In this document: positions 44,185 through 57,324 of the stretch, one piece after another
Numbering within the stretch: the stretch's first letter is position 1
Layout of the letters: each line of letters opens with the position of its first letter
NCBI RefSeq assembly: GCF_963082655.1
Contig: NC_081553.1
Span: 156,217,441 to 156,281,440, forward strand
DNA from: Stomoxys calcitrans
Lineage: Eukaryota > Arthropoda > Insecta > Diptera > Muscidae
Length of the DNA: 64,000 bases
Direction of reading: 5' to 3'
Made by a program: the position numbers and the translations under genes
Notes under the pieces: model-generated
Database searches by the model: none
The model's input: the letters and a program-made list of their open reading frames with translations, nothing else
What the model was told of the DNA's origin: nothing

Positions 44185-44420
44185 GAAACCCATTTATAGC
44201 AATATTTATCCTGTAGGACTCAACAGGTCGTATTTAAAGGTATTTTATCCCGTCCAATATTTGTTTCATCTGGAGTCCCACAGCAAAGTCATACCATCCG
44301 TTGTATGGGCCTGCGGGATTTCGATGTATGCGGAGGATTTTAAGCTTTTTTCTCCTATTAATTCTGCCATTGATTCAGCTGTCCTCCAGAGGGAAGTAAG
44401 GATTTACTTGTTTTCTATTG
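44185..44420 (+). pseudogene. LINE RT catalytic-region fragment
   Basis: Frames give a SGVPQ-like entry and then ISMYAEDFKLFSPINSAIDS, a diverged YADD motif (Tyr-Ala-Glu-Asp) of a CR1/Jockey-like RT. Nothing else of the element is recognisable. Confidence 0.6.
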
Positions 44421-44639
44421 CGCTTGTGAGTCAAGTCGTCTTTAAGAGCCCTGTTCAGATGTGTCCTTTACAACCATGATCCATTTGACATCGTCCGCTG
44501 ATGATATTTCTTGACCGAAATTGAAATCACGAAAGGATAAGATTTTAAGACAAAACAAAAAAAGGCGCAAACAGGAACGTAATATAGATATCAATATCAA
44601 ACCACTTTAGAACAACGCAAATCAATTGTATTGAAAAGA

Positions 44640-45118
44640 GGGTGCGGATATTAATCTGCCCCATACCACTATGGACACACACCTAAGCCAGTAATCGGCT
44701 TGTTGTGTGCTCTAAAAACTAAGAAGCAACCTCGAAAAAGAAAATTTATGTCAGGAATTCCGTGCTGCTTACAAAATCCATAATTGTTTTCCATACCACG
44801 CCCCTTAGTTGATTTATGGCTGGTATTGTGTCCTCACCTAAGTGCCGGGCAATGCTCCAACGTCTCATCTTCCCTGCATGCCCTAAACAAGCTATCACTT
44901 GCCGCACCGCTTTTGCATAAGTGAGCTCGTAGTATGTGTCCCGTTGTGATACCGAAAGCTATATAGACCTCCTTCTTACTTCTCTCCCCGTAGGGTTTTA
45001 GCCGTCCTACCGACCGTTTCGCTATTCCACAGTGTTACATGCGCGTTCGTCCACCACGACCTAAACTCGGACGGCATCGACCCTAAAGGGTTCGAGTTAA
45101 CCAAGTTTATTGGTGGTA
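44640..45118 (-). mobile_element. LOA/I-like LINE 3' fragment
   Basis: 3' UTR (gccagtaatcggcttgttgt) followed on minus by the post-RNase H segment and an RNase H end (LPPINLVNSNPLGSMPSEFR). It stops at the SINE junction. Confidence 0.7.
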
Positions 45119-45330
45119 GTCTTTTGGAGGCCATAGTGGCGCAGAGGTTAGCATGTCCGTTTGCCAAACACCTGGGTTCAAATCCCGGAGTGAACATCAA
45201 AAAATTGTCAGCGGTGATTATCCCCTTACTAATGCTGGCTACATTTGTAAGGTATCCTGCCATGTTAAAACTTCACTACCAAGTGGTGTCGCTATGCGGC
45301 GCGCCGTTCGGACTGTGCATAAAAAAGGTT
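45119..45330 (+). mobile_element. tRNA-derived SINE (type 2), best copy
   Basis: The head has an A-box-like agtggcgcagaggttagcat and B-box GGTTCAAATCCCG. The body includes aaacttcactaccaagtggt and gcgccgttcggactg; the end is aaaaaaggttaggttg. It lies exactly between two minus-strand LINE 3' ends. Confidence 0.7.
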
Positions 45331-46925
45331 AGGTTGAAAAAAGGTGCAGATATTAATTCACCTCATGTCACTATGGACATACACCTTGACCAGTAATCGG
45401 CTTGTTGTACGCTCTAAAAACTAAAAAGTAACCTCAAAGACAACATTTTAAGTTGGGAATTCCATGCTACTTACAAAATCCTTAGTTGTTTTCCATACCA
45501 CTCCCCTAAATTGGTTCATGTCTGATATCGTGTTCCCACCTAAATACCGGTGTCTGTTAGCCGCGAAAGCCGGGCAATGAAATAGAAAATGCTCCTACGT
45601 CTTATCATCTTTCCGGATCACCCTATAGGATTTTTGCCGTCCTACCGATTGCTTCGCTGTTCCACAGTGTTACATGCGTTTGTCGCCCACTCCCTTAAAT
45701 CCGTCTGCGTTAACCAAGTTTATCGACGGCAGTTCTCTGGATGCGGTTTGTTCCATCCTCAGAATCCTGGTTGTTATTTCCCTTATGGCCAGTTTACCGT
45801 CCGTAAAGATATTCTCATTCAACGTCTTCTTTTTTCCATAGCAGTCTACCAAATTATTGAGCCGTAAGTAAGCATTGGTTATCACGCTTCTGTAGAGCTA
45901 TTGAACTATCCTTGGATTCAGGCCCCATTTCGAGCATACGACCCGTCTACATAGTGCCCAACATCTGTGAGCTTTCCTAAATGTGGCACTTCCAATTAAG
46001 TTTCCTATTCAGGATCACTCCTAACTATTTGAACTCATTAGATGGTGCGTCAAATTGTGCCAAATAAGTCTTCCTGTGAACAGGCATATTTCAGTTTTCT
46101 CTAGGCTAACATTGAGTCTAGCCCTGTCATATGGAAGACCCTTTCGGCCCTTCGGCATAGCTGGTTCGGATCCATATTCTTAAGAAGTATTATAACATTG
46201 TCGGCATAACAGAGTATTAAAATTCCTCCTCAGTCAGCATCCGTAATGGGTCATTTATGGTAGTCACCCATAGGAGTGGCAATAAAATGCCCCCCTGTGG
46301 CGTGCCCTGTGGCACTTTCTCCCTTATATTTATGTCATCGGACACACAATTTATCCACCTGTTCCTTAGCATATGGTTTAACCACTCCCTAAGGACCGGG
46401 TCCACCCGGTACTGGTCTAAGGATTGTATCAGGGTGTCGGTCCGCACATTGTTAAAAGCCCCCTCGATGTCAATGCATTCCGCCAGTGTGTACGTTTTGG
46501 CATCGAAGGATTCTTCTATTTTATGTACAAACCTCGTGCAGGGCAGTCTCAACCGACCTTCCCTTGACATAGCATTGCTGTTTGTATCTGAGCTGTTTGC
46601 TGGATGTCCTACTAAGGACGTAAGGCTTATGGGTCTGTAGGCCTTTGGTGTCGCATAACTTGCCTTGTCGGGCTTGGGTATAAATACCACCCTTCGGAGT
46701 CCCAGGCACGCTTTGAAAATAGTGCCCAGTTGGGGCCTATCTGGCGCCTTCTGTAGTAACGTCGGAAATATTCCATCAGTTCCGGTGACTTATATGTTTT
46801 GAAGCTCCTCAAGGCTTTCTTGACCATAAATTCCGTAATTATGAACTTTCGATCTACCTCGTTATTCCAAGATTCCAGTGTCTCCGTGAGTCCCGTAATA
46901 TCCTGTGGAAAAAGGGATTTCATCA
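45331..46925 (-). mobile_element. LOA/I-like LINE fragment, 3' half
   Basis: Minus order: RT entry (KKALRSFKTYKSPELMEYF) at 46627-46926; RT ([37 protein letters not shown] with the first catalytic Asp; KVPQGTPQGGILLPLLW) at 46217-46690; a post-RT region; RNase H pieces (45670-45885); and the 3' UTR. It is broken by frameshifts. At 46926-47165 the sequence flips orientation. Confidence 0.75.
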
Positions 46926-47174
46926 AAAGCTCTCTCGCTCCTTGAAAGCAGAGACAACGGACAACATGTTGAGAAACCCATTTTCTAGAGGATACTACGG
47001 GACTTACGGAAACACCGGAATCTTGAAATAATGATGTTGATCAAAGGCTTATCATTACAGAAATTATTTATTTAAGGAATCCTTGTCGTCTACTAACGTT
47101 TCAGTTTGGACATGGGTGTTTGAGAGAAACTTGTTCACCTTGGCGGAGTTTTTAACGTTGTTGGTCTGTTCGCA

Positions 47175-50100
47175 GAACAGCTTCCTTAGGGCTCGCCGGT
47201 TGTGCCCATGGCAGCAGGTTGTACGCACCGGATTAAACCGATGGAATCCTCATCGGCAAGGGCTGCCTCCTCAGTGTACGTGTTCGTCTTTTTTCGACAT
47301 GGAAGAGGTACATCCCGGAGTGCCTTCTCCGCACGTTTTTGGTCCGTGCCGGGATTGAAAAGAACCCCGGATCCTGGTTCTGTTCGGTTTGCCAGAACCG
47401 CCTTCATCATCGGTCGGTGTCGGTGAGGTGTAACCGGTGCATGGAGTGGGTACATTTCCGATCTTGCTCTGGCCTAACTTCACTACGGGAGTATAGTCAT
47501 ACTGGCTATGTCGCAAGGTGCTGTGCGAACATAGCCAGCAGTGGGTCACAAGCGTCATCGTCGTCGCCTTCGGCGTCCTCGTTGTCGGACTATGTGACCC
47601 CCCGACCTCTCCCGTACGGCAATTTATGCAACCACAGCACCCTAGCCCTGCTATTGCCAGGCCAGTGCCGGGAAGTGTATCGTTCTTGCAGTTAAACTGC
47701 AACGGACTGCGTGGCAAGATCGATGAGATCGTAGACTTTAGGAGTCGGAAGTGCATATCGGTCACAGCGATCCAGGAGACAAAGCTGACCAACACCTGCA
47801 GCTTGCAGAGTTGTCACGGTTACAATGTGCTACGTAAGGATCGCTCAAGGAATGGAGTTGGGGGATTGGCCTTCGTTATACACCATTCCGTGCAGTATAG
47901 ACCTATCTAGCCTGCGTTTGACGCTAGCGACCCATACATGGAATGTATGGGGGTAGCAGTCAGGTGTGGTACTGCCGAGATAGAGATATACAACGTGTAT
48001 ATACCGCCGGTTGGTAGCTGTGTCCCGATTAATGGCCAGGCTTACAACCCCGACAAGTGGGTTGCTATCTGGCTATAATCGTCTGGTTCTGGGGGATTTT
48101 AATGCGCATCACAAGTCATGGCATTCTCCCCTAGGTAACGACCAACGTAGCATAGCTTTGGCAGAGCAGATAGATAGCTCCACGTTTTGCACGGTGAATG
48201 AGGATGCCCCCACTAGGATTACGAGGAGGTGCAGCAGCTCGCTAGACATCTCAATTGCATCCCCTGATCTCCTGAGTGACGTATCCTGGCAAGCCGTCAT
48301 CTCTTTGGTTTCAGACCATAATTCTCACCATCGACCGACCACCCGACTTCATAACCGCCGGACGTCCATCAATTAAAAGAAGGCCGATTGGACTGGCTTC
48401 AGAGAGTATACCAATCGCCGCTTCAGTAAACTGCCACCCCCCTCTGATGTGCTTGTGGCCGAGAGGAAATTCCGAGACATCATCAACGCAGCAGCTGCTC
48501 GCTTTATACCAGCCGGTCGAATACCCCAAGTGCGACCCAATTTCCCGGCGCAAGCAGTGGTACTCGCATACGAGCGTGATGGGATTCGTCCTATGGACCC
48601 CGCTAACCCCAGAATCAGCGATCTGAATTTGGAAATAAACAGGGTAGTCAACGAACATAAGCGGAATTTGTGGCTGGAACACTTGGAGCAATGTAACTTA
48701 GGCACCGGTGCAGGCAAACTGTGGGCCACTGTTAAGTCTCTCTCGAACCCCGGTAGACGGGACGACAGGACCTCAGTCACTTTTGGCGAGATAACCGTGA
48801 CTGATCCGAAGAGATGCGCCAGGTTGTTCAACCGTCAATGTATTGCGCATCCCGAGAGAGACAGGGCAAGGAGGAGAGCCATTCGCCGTATTCGTGGTCT
48901 CCGAGCCGATGAACTGCCATCACAATTTACCGTGGGCGAAGTTACGAATGTCATCCGTGGCGCCAAATCTTCCAAGGCGTTGGGCCCCGACGGAATCTGT
49001 ACATTGATGCTGAAGAATCTGGATTCACCTGGAGTTGAGTACCTTATCACTGTCCTCAACCTGTCATTGAACACTCTTATAGTTCCCTATGTCTGGAAAA
49101 TGGGCAGAGTGATCCCGCTACTGAAGCCTTCTCTCACCAGTGGCAAAGACGCTTGAGGCATTACTCCTCCCGAGCCTCGTAAGAGAATTTCCATTCGCCG
49201 AGCATCAACATGGATTTCGGAGACTGCACAGCACAACAACAGCTTTGCATGCCATCACCACACACATTTGCCTTGGCTTCAATCAACCCAGGCCATGTGA
49301 TAGGACGGTCCTCGTGGCACTGGGCCTATCGAAGGCATTCGACACGGTCAGCCATGACAAATTATTTGAGGACATCACCAACAGCCACGCCTGAAACGAT
49401 GGGTCGCGAATTATCTGTTTGGTCGCCAGTCATTTGTGGAATTTAGGGATAAGAAATCGAAACACCGTAGAGTGAAACAGGAAGTTCCCCAAGGTGGGGT
49501 GATATCTCCGGCTCTGTTTAACCTCTACTTATCCTCCATCCCACCCCCTCCAGACGGCATAGAGATCGTATCATATGCGGACGATTGTACGATCATGGCA
49601 TTAGGACCCCACCCATTGATGACATCTGCGATAGGTTGAACGTCTACCTCAACGAGCTTGCCTCATATTTCGCTGCAAGAAATCTGAAGATATCCGCCAC
49701 CAAATCTTCAGCCACACTGTTCACTACAAATACGCGTGAGGTGAATACTGAGCTGACTGTGATGGTCGATGGAGAAATGATTCCGACCATCAAGTGTCCT
49801 AAAATACTTAGCGTTTCTCCCCACATGCCACGGCAATCTGCAATAAAGTCAAAAGTAGACCACGTACAAAGCAATTGGCCGGTCTGTGGTAAGTTATGCA
49901 GCGCCAGTGTGGTCTCGTCAACTTTGTGACACGCAGTGGAATAATATTCAGATCGGTCAGAATGCCGCCCTCCGAACTGCGACGGGCTGTCTACTCAGTT
50001 CTCATGTGGACCACCTCCATCAGGAGACAAAGATCCTACCAGTGCGAAGACATAACTACATGCTGTCTAAGCAATACCTTTTGGGCTGTTATCGCAGAAA

Positions 50101-50605
50101 CCATCCAAATCATCATCTTGTGGATAGATACCCACCGCCCAGGAGCCTTAAGGTAGATCTACATGATCTAGAGCGTGAGGTTCAGCGCTACAAGAAAGAA
50201 CCTCTAGATCAAGCGGCATATCAAGCGGGTCTGAACAACATTCATGCAGACACGGTGGCAGAGGCGGTAATTGGCTACCGGGTGAATGTAGTCCTTGGAG
50301 ATCGACCGCAACCCATTGCACCCGGCAAACCAGAGTGGTTCTGGCTCAATAACGTTCTGGCAGATTCAGCCGCCTCAATTCCCACAGAGCTAGGATTGAT
50401 GCCGACGTATAAGATGCATGTCCCGATTGTAACCAGGGACCGCACGATACACGTCACCTGTTTAACTGCCCGGCCAGACCCACTCGACTCAGACCCAGAT
50501 CCCTGTGGACGCACCCCATCTTAGTCGCAGAGTTCCTGGGTCTTGACACTCAACAGAATCAAGCAGACGAAAGATAGAACACAATAAACTGCTACAACAA
50601 CAACT
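47175..50605 (+). mobile_element. CR1/Jockey-like LINE, near full length, inactivated
   Basis: The most complete LINE here. A PHD-like Cys/His region (WFCSVCQNRLHHRS; VRCNRCMEWVHFRSC) at 47339-47695 is followed by an endonuclease (VSFLQLNCNGLRGKIDEIVD; VTAIQETKLTNTC) at 47518-47910 and LVLGDFNAHHKSWHSPLGN at about 48080. The EN-RT linker and RT entry (VIRGAKSSKALGPDGICTLM) are at 48449-49156. RT proper follows (LGLSKAFDTVSHDKLFEDI; VPQGGVISPALFNLYLSS; IEIVSYADDCTIMALG, an intact YADD) at 49140-49639, and a C-terminal region ends at 50524. Frameshifts near 47920, 49130, 49395 and 49635 make it non-autonomous. The tail has ctacaacaacaac. A disrupted second copy is at 8866-11760. Confidence 0.85.
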
Positions 50606-50619
50606 CGTTTTGCTGCTCT

Positions 50620-51790
50620 GGTAAGCTTATTGTATTCCTAGAGCCGCGTGTAGCGCACATCCTATTAAACTTCCTCTTTTTTACGACGTGTCCTGTTGTA
50701 AAGTCTGCGGACCTCTTTCCCAATGTTGCGAATCTCCTCGGTCATCCAGGGTTTTTCTTAGGCTGATTGCCTTTCTCGAAGAGAACAACTATCATCGAAA
50801 GAACACACTGTCGTAATCCTGTTGACATTGTCTTCAATGCTTGGACAATCTAAATTATCATGACCAAATCTTCTTCTGATCAGTCTTCGAAATTTTGTTC
50901 AGTTAGTTTTCAACTTATTACGGAATCTTATCAGATTTGGCGCTGACCGTATAATTCTAAACCTTATGTAACGATGGTCAGAGAAGGAGTGCTCGTTGGA
51001 GACACTCCAATCCTGAACCTCATCGACCAGATTTTTTCGAACATATTGCCACATCTAAAACCTCCTTTCTTATAGTATTAACAAATGTAGCGGTGTTACC
51101 AATATTAAGTGTTATCAGGTCGTTAATATTTAAGAGTTCTGCCATGGCTTGGGCGCGCTATTAATGTTGGTATTATCCCACTAAATGTGATGAGAGTTCG
51201 CATCGCAAACCCATTAGTACCTCGCTTCCTGTCTGTTTTGTACCAACCGTTGCAGATAAAGTGATGCCAGGTATGCTCCATCGTCAACCTTTCTCATTAC
51301 TGTTGCGTCCGACGTTGACAGCACTGTGGAAAGTATATAATTTAAACTTTTATGGCAAATAGCGCAGGTCATCGGCCGAGTACTACTAGTGTTTGGATAG
51401 AATAATTGGTAGTTGATATGGTTCAGTCCAGAAACTTTGTTCCGGGTCGTTCATAGCTCCTAAATTAAGGCAATATAAATCTTGCCCTAGCTCATTTTCT
51501 CCATCAGAGCATGAGTAGCTGTCTCGCTCCGCTGGAAGTTTATCTGGATGACCTCAATCATTGGTTCTCCATTAGATGGGCTTCTTAGTTGGTGGTCTCT
51601 TCGTCTCCTTCCTGTTCTTTAGGCTGCATTGAGTTTCCCGTCACTGCACTGCCTGACATTTTAATATTAGGATCTTTGCATATCCTAGTCTTCCGAATCT
51701 TGAGAAATTTGGTAATGGTTCCATCTTCGGGTCTGTTCGTTAGGCTGTATTGAGTTTGCTGTCCCTGCACTTTCTAAGACATAAATAAGC
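50620..51790 (-). mobile_element. LOA/I-like LINE, EN-region fragment
   Basis: Minus orientation and collinear with 16800-17800: ccaagcattgaagacaat near 50835, endonuclease sequence at about 51180-51500, and a 5' part ending near 51780. It directly abuts the LINE ending at 50605. No long frame survives. Confidence 0.65.
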
Positions 51791-51956
51791 TGATTTTTAG
51801 AAATTCGTGTAAAGCAAAAGGCACATGATATGTAGTTCAACTCAAAGACCGCATGTGGGAGGATTTGATTGATTAAGCACGCATAAGTGCTGCGCGTGCT
51901 AGGTAGTTCAAGCTTAAAGGCAAGTGCTACATTTTTTTTGGGGAAAAATTTCCCTT

Positions 51957-52195
51957 ATGGCTGGTACTATATTCGTTTTCACCGTTGAAAACCTATGTTT
52001 TTCGCGAATACTTTCTTGAAAATCTACAAAAATCTCAATGATAAAATAACAATTTTATTAACATTTAGCCACAAGTAATGAGGGAATGTCCTACTGAATA
52101 AAATCAGCAAGTTTTTTTGCTTTAAAATCTTTTATCTATAAAAAGAAACTGCCGAACAATATCGCGAAAAACGAATATAATACCAGCCTTAAATT
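51957..52195. mobile_element. MITE family 'ggctggtatta', best copy
   Basis: About 239 bp with ends tatggctggtactatattcg and cgaatataataccagcctta as clear inverted repeats. Interior aatgtcctactgaataaaat. Confidence 0.75.
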
Positions 52196-53465
52196 GTTCT
52201 TTCGTGGTTTGATAAGGTTTTATTTTGATTTGTTTTTGTTTTTTTTACCAAAATGTTGCCATTTACAAATAAAAATTAATATGTACACACAACTGTGAGT
52301 GTGTGAACCGTTCTCAAATTAATATATGTTGTAATTTCAACCAATATCCACACCTTCGAAATTAGTAAATAATGAAAAAACTATGTAAAAAGAAACGAAT
52401 GCAGCTTTTATTTGTAAATATAATTAAATTTTGTAGTATTTTCATTGGTATAAGTTAAATAAGCACAACTTTCCAAAAGCCTTTGCCAGCATCTTCCACT
52501 TGTATCAAAATAATGTTTTTGTAATTGCAAGACCAAAAGTACACTATCTTTCCCAATGGTTATAACTTTGTAAAGATTTATTGCAATAGCTTGCAATGAA
52601 AGAAACTTTTTTTTATTTATTTTAGAAATATATTTATTTACAAAGTACATGTGAGCTAGATCAAACACTTAGTTACAATTAGAAGTTTGGCGATCGCGTT
52701 TATTTTACGTAAGAAATCTACTTGTTGCGCAGCGACTATGGTTGTGCTCTTTTTTAGCGATGTGAAATGCAAATTTTCCCTAGAAAAAATTTGTCTGTCA
52801 CCGAGTTTCATAACATTCGGTTGTGTGAGCATTTGGCTAAGAGCTTTAACACACACAACGAAAAATGGCGGGAACTACCCAGTAAACAATTGTTATACTT
52901 TTTTCCAAAGTTTTCTGATGCTTTATAGAAAATTTGCCGATTTATTCAAAATTCCCTTTAGAAATATAACAGATTTTCGGTCATATTTCTTTCAACCATT
53001 TCTGCACATTTTATTGTGTTTATGACGGATAATTTTTTTGTCGTAATTTTCGTATTCCCGAGCATCAGCTGCCAACCCATTTTTTGACAATTACTTTTTT
53101 GAAACATTGCACAAACATCAATGATAAAATATAATTTTTGTTCATTTCTCAATGAAAACAAATGCATTGGGAAAATTACAACTAACTGTCAAGGTTGTCG
53201 AGCGTGGTTAATGTGGTATTTGTATCATAGAGGCATTTTCGCAATTAATTAGGCACAAGTACAACATACCAAGCAGGATGCATTCATAAGATGAGGTCAT
53301 GCGAATAGCTGTTTACAATTTTTTTATTTTTGTTTTGATTTTCCTGTAAATCTAAAAGTCAAAGGCTTGATAACATAGCTGTGATTTTTTCTAAAATCTT
53401 AAGCGGATTAAATGTCAAAGGCTTGATAACACATCTGTGATGTTTTTTTTTCTAAAATCTTAGGG
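52196..53465. other. Unassigned AT-rich stretch
   Basis: No gene is supported. Small frames at 52656-53025 overlap on both strands without a recognised domain. A tandem duplication of about 55 bp (gtcaaaggcttgataaca, twice) lies at about 53357-53462. Confidence 0.3.
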
Positions 53466-55988
53466 GGAAGTTCACCGGACCAAGACTGCCACACAGGGTA
53501 AGGGTAAGATTCATATTGCTTTAATTCAGGAGCCATGGACGACCCGGAAAAAAGTTTTTGGACTGAACCATATCAATTACCAATTATTCTATGCTAACAC
53601 TGGTACTCGATCGAGGACCTGCGTTATTTGTCATACAAATTTGAATTATATATTTTCCCCAGAGTTGTCAACGTCGGATGCAATAGTGAGACGGTGGAGC
53701 ATACCTGGCATCACTTTATCTGCCTTTCGACTCTCCGACACCGCCACCCACATAGGAGCATCAACGGCTGGTGAGGAAAACAAAACAGACAGGAAACGAG
53801 GTACTAATAGGGTGCGATGCGAACTCTCACCACATTTCGTGGGGTAGTACCAACACTAAAAAGCTGGGCTTAATAACACTTTATATTGGTAACACCTCTA
53901 CCTTTGTTAATAGGATTAGGGAGGAGGTATACGATGTGGCGATACGTTCGGAAAATCATATCGATGAGATTCAGAATTGGAGGGTCTCCATGGAGCACTC
54001 TTTCTCTGACCATCACCACATTAGGTTTAGAATAGCACGGCCAGCTCCAAATCCGATAAGCTTGCGGAATTAGTTGAAAACCAACTGGACAAAATTCGGA
54101 AGGCTACTCAGAAGAAGACTTGGGCAAGATAATTTAGTTGTCCAAGCATAGAAGGCATTGATGAAAATGTCAACAGGATTACGACTGCACTGGTGGGGTC
54201 CTTCGAAGATAGTTGTCCTCTTCGGGAAAGGAAATCAGCCCAAGAAAAACCCTGGATGACTGGGGAGATTCGCAATATTAGGAAAGTGGTCCGCAGACTT
54301 TTTAACAAAACACGTCGAAAAAAAGCGGAAGTTTATTTGTATATGCATTACACATGGCTCAAGGCATACAATAAGATTACCAGAGCGGCAAAACGTGCCT
54401 CCCGGAAGCTTTTCTACAAACAGGTCGCCACTCCTATGGGTCACCACCATAAATGACCTATTACGGATTCTGACTGAGGATGGATTTGAACCCGTCTGCA
54501 ACGCAGACGATGTTAAAATTCTTCTAAGGCGTAAGAGTCCAAACGAGCTATGCCGAAGGGCCGAAAGGGTCTTGCATATGGCATATAACTGGGCTAGACC
54601 CAGAGGTCTCAATGTTAACCCAGAAAAAGACTGAAATATGCCTGTTCACGTGGAAGACGAAGGTTGGCCAATTTAACGCACCAAGTTTCGTCAATAAGAC
54701 GATTTCGATATCTGACAAGGTCAAATACTTAGGTGTGATCTTGGATAGGAAACTGAATTGGAAGTGTCACATTCAGGAGCGTACTGAGAAGGCTCACAGA
54801 TTTTGGGCACTATATAGGATAGTCCACTGGATCTACAGGAGCGTGATTACACCAATACTTACCTACGCCTCAGTAGTTTGGTGGACTGCTATGGAGAAAA
54901 AGTGCAACATAAACACCATACAACAGATTCAGAGAACATGTTTCTTGGCATAGGCGGAGCGATGAGGACCAACCCCTCTAGGGCACTGGAGACTATTCTG
55001 GATATCCGACCCATTTACATACAGATTAAGTGTGAGGCAGCCACTGCGGCTATGAGACTTAAGGCGATGGGAGAATGGATTGAAGATGGGAGTAGCTCAT
55101 TCCATTGCGGTATAATCGAGGCGACGATAGGAAACCTGGAAGGAAGAGAAAAGGTTTTCGATCGGATACCTGAGATGATCCTTGAAGTCGAGTGCGAGGC
55201 ACTGCCATCGGCACAGTCTTAGATTGATGGATCAAAGCTAGAGGACAGATTGGGCCTGGGGGTCTATTCGAGAACCTAGGGACTGAGACCTGTTTTAGAC
55301 TGCTTGACCATAATACGATCCTGCAGGCGGAGATCCGGGCGATCACAGAATGCGTGAAGTGGTGTGGTGCTAACGCGAGAACGTCGAGTGTGAACATCTT
55401 TACCAACAATAAAATTGCCATAAGGGCAATAGCAACCAGGACGGTAAGGTCACGAACAGTCTTGCAGTGTAAGAAGGAGATTAACGCCTTCTCCGAGGAT
55501 GGCAAAATCTGCATCGTTTGGGTGCCGGGCCATAGCGGAGCAAGGGGAAATGAAAGGGCATACGATTTGGCGGTGAAGACAAGAGGACTGCCGTCAATAA
55601 ACTTGGTTAACCCGAACCCTTTCGGGTCAACGCAGTCCGAGTTAAGGGAGTGGGCGACGAATCAGCATGCAACATTGTGTTAGGACGGCCAAAATCCAAT
55701 GGGGATCCCGATCGTGAGAAGACGAGGCTATTACTGAAAGGAAGTAAGAAGGAGGTCAGTATAGCTATTGGTATCATAACGGGACACATAGAACTTCGAG
55801 CTCACTTATGTAAAATCCGTGCGGCAAGAGATAGCATGTGTAGGGCATGCGAGAACGATAATGAGACGTTGGAGCATTTCCTTTGTTATCGTCGGGCTTT
55901 CGCTTCGCCGATTATTGGCTTGGGTGTATGTCCATAGTGGCATGGGGCGAATTAATATATGCACCCCCTTTCAACCTAACCTAACCTA
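53466..55988 (+). mobile_element. LOA/I-like LINE, longest copy
   Basis: Collinear ORF2 in broken frames. Endonuclease end: [17 protein letters not shown] at 53771-54073. After an internal deletion, RT tail: NADDVKILLRRKSPNELCR at 54395-54634. Connection: VKYLGVILDRKLNWKCHIQE and ITPILTYASVVWWTAMEKK at 54612-54953. RNase H: NIFTNNKIAIRAIATR and ICIVWVPGHSGARGNERAYD at 55354-55683. C-terminal Cys/His: SMCRACENDNETLEHFLC at 55650-55937. The RT catalytic Tyr-Ala-Asp-Asp is Asn-Ala-Asp-Asp here. The 3' UTR ends in CAACCTAACCTAACCTAAGG. Not functional. Confidence 0.82.
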
Positions 55989-55989
55989 A

Positions 55990-56480
55990 GGGGATGTTCT
56001 ATTTTATCCGAAATTCCACACATTAGCAACAAAACAGTGTTATAAGGATGAATATAACACGTTTGAAAAGCAAAGTTTATATCTAAAACCAGTTTGACAT
56101 TTCAATTTACGGCATTTGCCAATCAAGGTAGTTTCGTTGGGGTAGGTTTTTGTTGTTGTGCTCATGAAACTACATCTTAATTGTACCATGATATCAACCT
56201 ACGGCTCTTGAAGCCTTCACACCTAATATGGCTGATGAGTAATTGTAACCAAATTACGAAACGCGTCCCATAGTGGTGTGTGTTGCGACGTCTGGCGTTC
56301 CTTTTCCACTTGCAAAGAAAATATCTTATCATTGAGCTCGTCGCGAAAGAGAAATAAGTGGTAAGTACTATAACCAGTCAAAATATGTTGCAATATACAT
56401 ATGTATACAATATACATACATACTAAATTTATTTTAAATTTTTAGTTACGAGAAATAAAAGTTCAACCTCATTAACGACA
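55990..56480. other. Unassigned spacer
   Basis: AT-rich sequence between two LINEs; I see no gene, structured RNA or repeat that I can name. Confidence 0.3.
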
Positions 56481-57101
56481 TCGGGAGGAGGTACACGAGG
56501 ATTTATAACGTTCCCAGCCGACACGGGATAACTATGAGCACCACACAGGCCACAGTTTTGAGCTCCGACTTGTTTGGTGTCCATCGTTAACACGGGAAGC
56601 TTAGCTGAAAGCTACCGGGCACAGGTTGCGGATGGTCCACAGGTTTCGGATGGTGGAAGGCTCCGTTTTTTGCGGAGTAGCTCCAATTGTGGCCGCGAGC
56701 AGTCAGCGATTTTCGAAAGGAGAGTCTCAATGAGGAGTAAGGTGGGACTGGATCTTAATTAAATAATGAGTGCCAATGATACTCGAGATGAAAAGGCGAA
56801 TTATTGGCGCATTCAAATAACCAATGGCCAACATCAGCGTCTGTTCCCAGGTTGGGGGCGGTACGAGGCGAACGTCGGATCTTGGAAGTAGGGATTGGGG
56901 CGCTGGGCCAGTAAAACCATGTTTCCACTAGAGCCTAAACCCATTTGATTTGAGATAGCGTTTTTATTTGTTACCAGTGACGTTTTTGACAGCGTTTATA
57001 TTGTTGCGGTCAGAAATTAAGTTTGTAAAACGTTATTGAATTACTACTAAATTATTGAATTACTACTAAATTCTATAATTTCAATAAGAAATTGTCAGAT
57101 G

Positions 57102-57235
57102 TGTAATATGATAACTTGTTATACTCGTATTTATAAGAAACTTTTGATGAAACTAAGTAGACTAGCTTGTTCCTTTAATGTTGTTTGTTTGAAAAATATA
57201 ATAAAAAGTTTCAGTTTGTTTAAAAGAGCTTTACA
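57102..57235 (+). repeat. 5' LTR
   Basis: 134 bp; includes tatactcgtatttataag (possible promoter) and aataaaaagtttc (possible poly(A) signal). It differs from the 3' LTR mainly at two spots (after cttgttccttt and after cagtttgtt), roughly 95% identity by eye. Confidence 0.88.
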
Positions 57236-57324
57236 ATTCAGGTGTGGGGTTCCCAAAAAAAAAAAAAAAAAATAAATAAAAAAAAAGAAGACTCAAAAAA
57301 AAAAAATAATTTTTTTTTTTAAAT

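Noticed and set aside
47175..50605. PHD-finger host gene, from the Cys/His-rich frame
   Set aside because: The same Cys/His region is followed by LINE endonuclease and RT, and a second copy lies at 8866-8980, so it is LINE ORF1.
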